A DNA stretch of 9,463 bases from Acidobacteriota bacterium. GTDB taxonomy: Bacteria; Acidobacteriota; Terriglobia; Terriglobales; Acidobacteriaceae. Shown here piece after piece: positions 1-4,025 of this stretch. The notes below the pieces were generated by a model. It was not told the origin of the DNA, did no database searches, and saw nothing but the letters and a program-made list of their open reading frames with translations. Within the stretch, counting starts at the first letter, position 1; each line of letters opens with the position of its first letter. The DNA lies in assembly GCA_021802085.1 (NCBI GenBank), contig JAKAAZ010000137.1:1-9463 (forward strand). The letters are read 5' to 3'. The position numbers and the translations under genes were made by a program.

Positions 1-156
1 ATACAGCTCAGCGCCGCTGGAACGCGTGTAGCGGACGTTCATGCCAAGCACATCGAGCAGTTTGACCCAGATCGGATTGACGCGTTGGCTGTATAGCCGC
101 TGGCCATTCAACTCAACCGGGTCAAGGTGAATGCCAGAGAGTCCCGAATGTGGCAC
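1..156 (-). CDS. N-terminal fragment of a probable class III PLP-dependent aminotransferase (runs off the left edge)
   Basis: An open frame of 52 codons runs from a GTG at 156 to the window edge without a stop. The GTG is chosen because an in-frame TGA lies just upstream and an AAGGGG ribosome binding site sits 9 bases before it. The peptide has the segment RVNPIWVKLLDVLGMNVRYT followed by RSSGAELY. This resembles the N-terminus of class III (ornithine/acetylornithine-type) aminotransferases, where a segment such as NPxxVxLLDxLG precedes the G-x-x-LYD strand. These enzymes transfer an amino group between an amino acid or amino sugar and an oxo acid using pyridoxal phosphate in the cytosol. 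The catalytic lysine lies beyond the window, so the family is inferred from 52 residues only and the substrate cannot be named. A TTAAGACATAG element lies about 104 bases upstream and matches half of the operator before the BlaI-like gene. Confidence 0.5.
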   Translation of the reverse strand, partial: MPHSGLSGIHLDPVELNGQRLYSQRVNPIWVKLLDVLGMNVRYTRSSGAELY

Positions 157-259
157 GATCAGTCACCCCTTCTAGCGTGTATCCATTGAGTGTTGCCAGA
201 AAGCTTCATCAAGGTTTTCATTCGTCTCTCAAAATGGCGCCGAGGGGAATCGTAAGTAT

Positions 260-270
260 TTAAGACATAG
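260..270. promoter_or_regulatory. Candidate operator half-site TTAAGACATAG
   Basis: These 11 bases are identical to 716-726, the right arm of the perfect palindrome upstream of the BlaI-like gene plus two more bases. The left side is degenerate: bases 247-255 match the other palindrome arm at 5 of 9 positions with the same 4-base spacing, including TC-G-TAA. The element lies in the 127-bp gap between the small membrane protein gene and the aminotransferase gene, where it could control the latter. The identity is seen directly; repressor binding is inferred. Confidence 0.35.
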
Positions 271-283
271 AAAATCTTCAACA

Positions 284-391
284 TTAGCGGGCACATAGAA
301 AAAATCCACCGATCAGAAGAAGCCCAAGCAAGGCAACCATTGCAACGGTGTAGAAAAGGTACGACACCGGAATATCGCCATCGTCAACCAT
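284..391 (-). CDS. 35-residue single-pass membrane protein, function unknown
   Basis: A short frame starts at ATG 391 and ends at TAA 284-286. A GGAG ribosome binding site lies 6 bases before the ATG, which is better placed than any other candidate nearby. The peptide starts with an acidic hydrophilic stretch (MVDDGDIPVS), continues with one hydrophobic helix at about residues 12-32 containing TVAMVALLGLLLIGGFF, and ends with the short tail CAR. This is the pattern of a small inner-membrane protein, with a single Cys near the end. I do not recognise a family. The gene is divergent from the BlaI-like repressor gene and shares the intergenic region that holds the palindromic operator, so it may belong to the same regulon. 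Chance is possible for so short a frame, but the start signal, the uninterrupted helix and the position together argue for a real gene. Confidence 0.6.
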   Translation of the reverse strand: MVDDGDIPVSYLFYTVAMVALLGLLLIGGFFLCAR

Positions 392-702
392 GAGAAACTC
401 CAAACCCAAAGCAGTCCGCGGGAACTGCGCGGAAAAATATTGTCCCGATCTCGGCACGTCTTCTTTTTACAGACGTGGCGTATGAAGGCATCCTGAATAT
501 TTGTAGGCGGGAAATCCCGGCGGAACGGCTCCATGGAACAGCGATATCGCGAATCTTCTGCCGCACTCCGTATACTCGTATCTGGCGGCCTTTCCGTATA
601 CAAGGGTTTGCGGAGCGAGTTGTCGTTCTTCGCGCATGTTTGGCTGTTACTGCAGTCTGTTTGGCCGCATCCGATTCTTTCCAAAGTGCGGCGCGCCATC
701 TA
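392..702. other. Divergent intergenic region with small repeats, no convincing gene
   Basis: The open frames across these 311 bases have no recognisable domains, no good ribosome binding sites and an amino-acid make-up unlike a protein. Visible structure: an inverted repeat CACGTCT (455-461) / AGACGTG (471-477) with a 9-base loop, which would lie in the 5' leader of the 35-residue membrane protein; a short palindrome CGGGA-AA-TCCCG near 508-519; and a 9-bp direct repeat TCCGTATAC at 567-575 and 593-601, with starts 26 bases apart. The direct repeat could be a tandem protein binding site. No strong promoter can be assigned on either strand. Confidence 0.4.
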
Positions 703-724
703 ATGTCTTAACGTATTAAGACAT
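703..724. promoter_or_regulatory. Perfect inverted repeat, likely operator of the BlaI-like repressor
   Basis: The sequence is ATGTCTTAA, then CGTA, then TTAAGACAT: two perfect 9-bp arms around a 4-base spacer. It lies 104 bases before the chosen start of the repressor gene. BlaI/MecI-family dimers bind dyad-symmetric operators in front of their own genes and repress them, so autoregulation is the simplest reading. The sequence is not the TACA/TGTA dyad known from staphylococcal BlaI/MecI. Part of the arm recurs at 753-759 (TTAAGAC), closer to the gene, and the right arm recurs exactly at 260-270. Confidence 0.6.
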
Positions 725-736
725 AGCAAGTCAAAT
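708..736 (+). promoter_or_regulatory. Weak candidate promoter overlapping the operator
   Basis: TTAACG at 708-713 and TCAAAT at 731-736 are separated by 17 bases, and each matches the sigma-70 consensus at 4 of 6 positions. The dyad would cover the -35 box and half of the spacer, where a repressor would block polymerase. The match is poor and position is the main support. Confidence 0.2.
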
Positions 737-828
737 GAACACCTGAAAACACTTAAGACTCCGTCCCTCTTTTCATGAGAGACTGCGCTCATTACAATTT
801 GATACAGACGCCGGAAGGTGTGAGGCAG

Positions 829-1260
829 ATGCCAGGGAAACGATTGAAAGAATCACGGGAAAGACAACTCCCGACCGCAAGCGAGCTTAGGTTGCTGCAG
901 ATCCTTTGGGAAGGCGGCGAAGCCACGGTTGAGGATGTCGTCAATGCGCACGTCCCGCGGGATCGGCCCAATTACAAGACCACCCAGACGTTGCTGCGCA
1001 TCATGGAGCAGAAGGGGTTCATCGCGCACGAAAGTCGGGGACGGGTCTTCGTCTTTAAACCTCTAATCTCACGCAAGACAATCGACCAGCAATCCGTACA
1101 GGCGTTACTCTCGCGGAACTTTGGCGGCTCCGCAACCGGGCTGTTCCTCAACTTGCTGGAGGCGGCAACCGTCAGGGAAAAGGACCTGGATGAGTTGGAG
1201 TCCCAGATCCGGGAGTATCGTAAAAAGAACGAGCCGTCGAGCGGACGTAACCGGAACTAG
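829..1260 (+). CDS. BlaI/MecI/CopY-family winged-helix transcriptional repressor
   Basis: The product is a 143-residue cytosolic DNA-binding protein. Residues about 15-78 form the winged helix: SELRLLQILWEGGEATVEDV, then a recognition helix near YKTTQTLLRIMEQKGFI, then the wing ESRGRVFVFKP. Residues about 82-135 form the helical dimerisation part. The family binds operators as a dimer and is inactivated by proteolysis. Aligned by eye from memory with the staphylococcal proteins, the N-F cleavage site corresponds here to N108-L109. The start at 829 is preferred over ATG 775 because GGAAGG and GAGG lie just before it and the protein then has the usual family length; ATG 775 has no ribosome binding site and adds 18 unconserved residues. 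The M56 peptidase gene follows after 72 bp, the standard sensor-repressor pairing. The perfect dyad at 703-724 suggests autoregulation. The family is sure; the signal and targets are not known. Confidence 0.93.
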   Translation: MPGKRLKESRERQLPTASELRLLQILWEGGEATVEDVVNAHVPRDRPNYKTTQTLLRIMEQKGFIAHESRGRVFVFKPLISRKTIDQQSVQALLSRNFGGSATGLFLNLLEAATVREKDLDELESQIREYRKKNEPSSGRNRN

Positions 1261-1332
1261 AGCGCGGCGCTTCTCGTCTCGTGGATGGCGGAGGCAACGC
1301 AAAGCGTCAGCAGGCCAGAAATCGGAGGTGAC

Positions 1333-2772
1333 ATGCGTCCAGAGACTCAGCTAGCGATCATGGCAGCATTCACCGGATTTCTACTCAAGACGTCCCTGGG
1401 TTTCTGTATCTGTTGGGCAATGAGCAAACTTGTGTCCTTCCCTCGAAGACGGTTTCTGATTTGGTTCGGTTTCCTCATCAGCGCGGGATGCTATTGGCTA
1501 TGGCTGGCGGCAGCTCTTGTGCCCCACGGATCGCCGCCTATCCCCTTGGAGGTACCCGCGGCTTTGGCCATGACAGCACCGGTCGGCGAGTGGCAAGTCC
1601 AGCGCTCCTGGGAGTTTCCCATCTCGATCGTCTTACGGGGTTTGGCAGCACTGTATTTCATCGTATTGGGATACTTCTTCGTCGCGTATATCAAAAAGCA
1701 TCTTCACCTGCGATGGATACTTCGCTTTACCTATACGGCGCCCGCTGCGATCGAGAACATATTCCGGCCAATCGCGGAGAGTTTGGATGCCGGCAATGTG
1801 CGGTTGCTGATGCTCTCGGGGATTCATTCTCCCGCAACCTTCGGTTGGATCAGGCCCACCATTTTGTTGCCGCCGTTTTGCCTGGAACAGAACGAGAGCG
1901 AGCTAAGAGACATCTTCCGCCATGAATTGCAGCATGTTCAACGCCGAGATTTCGTCTTTAACGGCATCGCCTCGCTCTGTCGCGCGCTATTGTTCTTTCA
2001 TCCGGCTGTTTGGTATGCCATGCGCAGGCTCGAATTGGAAAGTGAACTTGCCTGCGATCTGGCGGTCGTCGGCGATTCTCCTGACAGGCGCGCCACCTAT
2101 GCCGAATGTCTGGTTCGCTTTGCGAGGCTGCATGTAACTCAAGGGCCCACGCCATGGAATCTGGATTTCGCGGGTTCGTCGGTTCAACTCAAAGTGCGGG
2201 TTCGCTCGATCCTGACGGAAACCGGAAAAACCCCTGGCTGGTTGCTGGGTTTGCGTGCGACTCTAGGATTGCTAGTCTGCGCTGGATTTTTGGGCGTCGT
2301 GCCATCGCTCTTCGTCGTGCTTTCCTATGAGCAGCCGCGGATTGCGCAGCCGGAAAAACCCCAATCGCTCACTACCCACGCCGGTGTTCCTCCGCGGAGG
2401 AAACGCACCGACACGGTTCGATTGCATGGGCAGGCTCTGGGAACGCGTCGCGTATTTTCTTCCTCGCCCTCAACCGTCTCAATTTCTCCTCCGGTTGAGG
2501 TTGCTGTGGATGCAACACCAATTGTGGCGCGCAATTCCGACCCGCTCCTGTCCAGCGAGCCGCAGCCGACGCTGAAGCTGCGGAGCGATCTGGGTGGAAC
2601 TGCAGCGTCGCACCCTGCCCGAGCCACAGTCATCCTTTTGTCCAGTCAATCTTCTTCTCATCCAGGAAACTCGATCATCACGAAGGGACGCTCGGTCGCG
2701 TCGGCAATCACAGCGGCGGCAAGCGAAGCCGTCCGCATCGCTTCTCACGGCAGCGTCCGAGGCGACCATTGA
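1333..2772 (+). CDS. M56-family (BlaR1/MecR1-like) membrane zinc peptidase without a recognisable sensor domain
   Basis: The product has 479 residues. ATG 1333 is chosen for its GGAGGTGAC ribosome binding site; the frame is open 16 codons further upstream but lacks such a site there. Hydrophobic helices lie at about 9-31, 41-63, 97-119 and 303-328. Between the last two is the cytoplasmic gluzincin domain, with HELQH at 197-201 (zinc ligands H197 and H201, catalytic E198) and the downstream ESELACD at 236-242 holding the third ligand region. In the family, signal sensing activates this domain and the partner repressor is cleaved. After the fourth helix the chain is about 150 residues rich in Ser, Pro, Arg and Val with no visible fold, in place of the penicillin-binding sensor domain of true BlaR1. 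It is therefore unlikely to be a classical beta-lactam sensor. IS66 debris starts about 100 bp after the stop, so the tail may be a truncated end. Co-transcription with the repressor gene is likely. Confidence 0.9.
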   Translation: MRPETQLAIMAAFTGFLLKTSLGFCICWAMSKLVSFPRRRFLIWFGFLISAGCYWLWLAAALVPHGSPPIPLEVPAALAMTAPVGEWQVQRSWEFPISIVLRGLAALYFIVLGYFFVAYIKKHLHLRWILRFTYTAPAAIENIFRPIAESLDAGNVRLLMLSGIHSPATFGWIRPTILLPPFCLEQNESELRDIFRHELQHVQRRDFVFNGIASLCRALLFFHPAVWYAMRRLELESELACDLAVVGDSPDRRATYAECLVRFARLHVTQGPTPWNLDFAGSSVQLKVRVRSILTETGKTPGWLLGLRATLGLLVCAGFLGVVPSLFVVLSYEQPRIAQPEKPQSLTTHAGVPPRRKRTDTVRLHGQALGTRRVFSSSPSTVSISPPVEVAVDATPIVARNSDPLLSSEPQPTLKLRSDLGGTAASHPARATVILLSSQSSSHPGNSIITKGRSVASAITAAASEAVRIASHGSVRGDH

Positions 2773-2870
2773 GGCCACTGCTCGTCTCCATCGTGTGGCG
2801 GGGTACGCGGACGGAACAGCGTTAGAGCATTTTCACTATTACTATGAACTCTCGAAGTTCAGGGACTATC
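2773..2870. other. Spacer between the M56 gene and IS66 debris
   Basis: No gene is seen here. A small inverted repeat, TGAACT (2845-2850) / AGTTCA (2856-2861), with a 5-base loop lies after the M56 gene but lacks a T-run on either strand, so it is not a convincing terminator. Confidence 0.3.
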
Positions 2871-3275
2871 GTGAGCGCTACGTGAACCACGGGTTCTACG
2901 CAGTGGAGACAGCGGGGTTCTCCGGGTTCCTCAGCCGTGCGGCCTGAGTAAGCTTCCACTGGTCTGGCAGCCATGCGGATAGCTCGCTCATGCGTGCCGA
3001 GGTCAGGTTGGCCAGCAGCTGCGTGAGATAGAGTTGCGGGTCCACATCGTGTCGCCGTTCTGCCACCGCGCGGATTGCCCACGAAAAAACTGTTCTTGCG
3101 ATTGAGCACGACGCGCTTTATCTCGCGCTCGCTGATGTTGTTGTCGATGGCCACCGCGCCGTCCGAGCAGAACACGTTCAGTTCCGTCCATTGGCCCAGG
3201 GCGGAGTGGATCGCCTCGGCCGTAGATTTTTTGGGCAGCAACTGCTCCTTCCACTCGAAAAGTTCCACAGTTCTT
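2871..3275 (-). mobile_element. IS66-family element remnant (3' part only)
   Basis: The stretch contains the end of an IS66 transposase gene and about 25 bases beyond its stop. GTGAGCGCTACGTGAACC at 2871 resembles the GTAAGCG/GTGAGCG type of IS66 terminal repeat, so 2871 is the likely element end. The other end, the upstream helper genes and most of the transposase gene are absent. The inner boundary near 3265-3285 is set by where glycosyltransferase similarity begins. The outer boundary is inferred from the family end motif and not from a target duplication, since only one flank survives. Confidence 0.6.
2896..3275 (-). pseudogene. IS66 transposase C-terminal remnant, deleted and frameshifted
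   Basis: Reading leftwards from about 3268, the frame gives ELFEWKEQLLPKKSTAEAI, then ALGQWTELNVFCSDGA, then DNNISEREIKRVVLNRKNS and FVGNPRGGRTA. This is the C-terminal end of the DDE domain with the conserved DNN-x-x-ER motif that carries the last catalytic Glu. At about 3049-3052 the reading frame must change. After it come HDVDPQLYLTQLLANLTSAR and MSELSAWLPDQWKL, with a TAG at 2896-2898. In intact relatives roughly a dozen residues (ILASLTSTCRR-like) separate the two blocks, so a few tens of bases have been lost and the frame is broken. Together with the missing N-terminal three quarters, this gene cannot make a working transposase. Confidence 0.85.
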
Positions 3276-3727
3276 CGATGACGTGTGAATAGCCAGATTC
3301 ATGCACCCATTCGACTTGGGAGCTGAGATATTCAGCCGGCGGATTGTCCCGAGCCATTTCCATATACGCGCTGATTGCGCCGGGCAGAAACTCATCATCC
3401 GCACCGAGAAAGCATATCCAATCTCCTTCGCGCTTCGGTTAGGCCCTTATTCCATGCATCATAAACTCCGTTGTCAGGTTCGCTCGCCCAATACTCGACT
3501 CTGTCGTCATACCGGCGCAGTATGTCGACCGTTTGATCAGTCGATCCGCCATCCAGCACAATGTGTTCAATGCCGGGATAATCCTGCTGCAAAACGCTTT
3601 CCAGGTAGCCCGCGATGTATTTTTCTCCGTTGTATATGGCTGTAATCGCAGAAACGGAAGTTTGCTTGGCACAGTCTCCTCGCTTGCGGAGTCCGCCGTC
3701 AAGGCGTTGGATTGCATCCTGTTGCAT
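3276..3727 (-). pseudogene. Family 2 glycosyltransferase, 3'-truncated and frameshifted
   Basis: ATG 3727 has an AAGGAG ribosome binding site 7 bases before it. The frame encodes VSAITAIYNGEKYIAGYLES, then LDGGSTDQTVDIL and EPDNGVYDAWNKGLTEAR: the N-terminal GT-A fold of a glycosyltransferase family 2 enzyme, which moves a sugar from a nucleotide donor onto a growing glycan at the inner-membrane face. At 3427-3428 one extra base shifts the frame, and the original runs to a stop after about 12 more residues. Removing that base restores GDWICFLGADDEFLPGAISA, the second part of the domain with its ADD metal-binding motif, and then AEYLSSQVEWVHESGYSHVI. After this, near 3265-3285, similarity stops and IS66 sequence begins. 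The catalytic C-terminal half is gone and no fragment of it is seen on the far side of the IS remnant. The gene points away from the export operon to its right and is probably a relic of the polysaccharide locus. Confidence 0.82.
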
Positions 3728-4025
3728 TCCATGGCTCCTTCATGGATTGTACCGTTGTCCGGCAGACGGACCGCTTTCCAACCGCTTGAACCCACGACGC
3801 CTCCCCGCCGCAGATACAGACGCAGTCCTCCTGCGGCTCCATGGAAATGGAGAGTTGGAAGGCACGATATCGCTTTGTCGTGCTATCGTCAGATACCAGA
3901 AGGTCTCCGCGAGCGCTCTGCGTGTTGTCGCATCCGCCTGCCGACAACACGGGAAAACGTGTGCTTTTTCAACCATGTGAATGATTTGGGCCAGCCCAGC
4001 ATTTACACTACTAGGGTCAACTCAA
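3728..4025. other. Upstream region of the polysaccharide export operon
   Basis: No convincing gene lies here. Open frames exist on both strands (for example a plus frame ending near 3980 and a minus frame through 3760-3880), but none has a recognisable domain or a good start. The stretch separates the divergent glycosyltransferase relic from the export gene, so promoters for both directions are expected, though none matches consensus well. Its clearest structure is the set of overlapping hairpins at 3921-3969. Confidence 0.4.
3921..3969 (+). promoter_or_regulatory. Overlapping alternative hairpins in the leader of the export gene
   Basis: Arm 1 CGTGTTGTCG (3921-3930) pairs perfectly over 10 bp with arm 2 CGACAACACG (3942-3951) across an 11-base loop. 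The last five bases of arm 2, ACACG (3947-3951), can instead pair with CGTGT (3958-3962) across GGAAAA. That alternative hairpin is followed after two bases by TTTTT (3965-3969). The two structures exclude each other, which is the layout of a transcription attenuator: the long hairpin would act as antiterminator and the short one with its U-run as a weak terminator. The pairings are seen directly and the regulatory role is inferred; the 5-bp stem is short for a terminator. Confidence 0.4.

Noticed and set aside
313..699. Minus-strand frame of 128 codons over the divergent intergenic region
   Set aside because: It has no domain, no ribosome binding site and a Cys/Arg-rich composition unlike a folded protein. 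It overlaps the better-supported 35-residue gene in another frame.
475..711. Plus-strand frame of 78 codons
   Set aside because: It has no recognisable motif and no start signal, and its end runs into the operator palindrome.
775..828. Upstream start ATG 775 for the BlaI-like gene
   Set aside because: It has no ribosome binding site and adds 18 residues not expected for the family. ATG 829 has purine-rich signals and gives the usual length.
1285..1332. Upstream start ATG 1285 for the M56 peptidase
   Set aside because: The GGAGGTGAC just before ATG 1333 and the immediate start of the first transmembrane helix favour 1333.
2845..2861. TGAACT/AGTTCA hairpin as a terminator of the M56 gene
   Set aside because: The stem is only 6 bp and no T-run follows on either strand.
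2594..2947. Plus-strand frame reading from inside the M56 gene into the IS66 remnant
   Set aside because: It joins shadow sequence with antisense transposase and has no domain. It was considered as a frameshifted M56 C-terminus, but nothing supports that.
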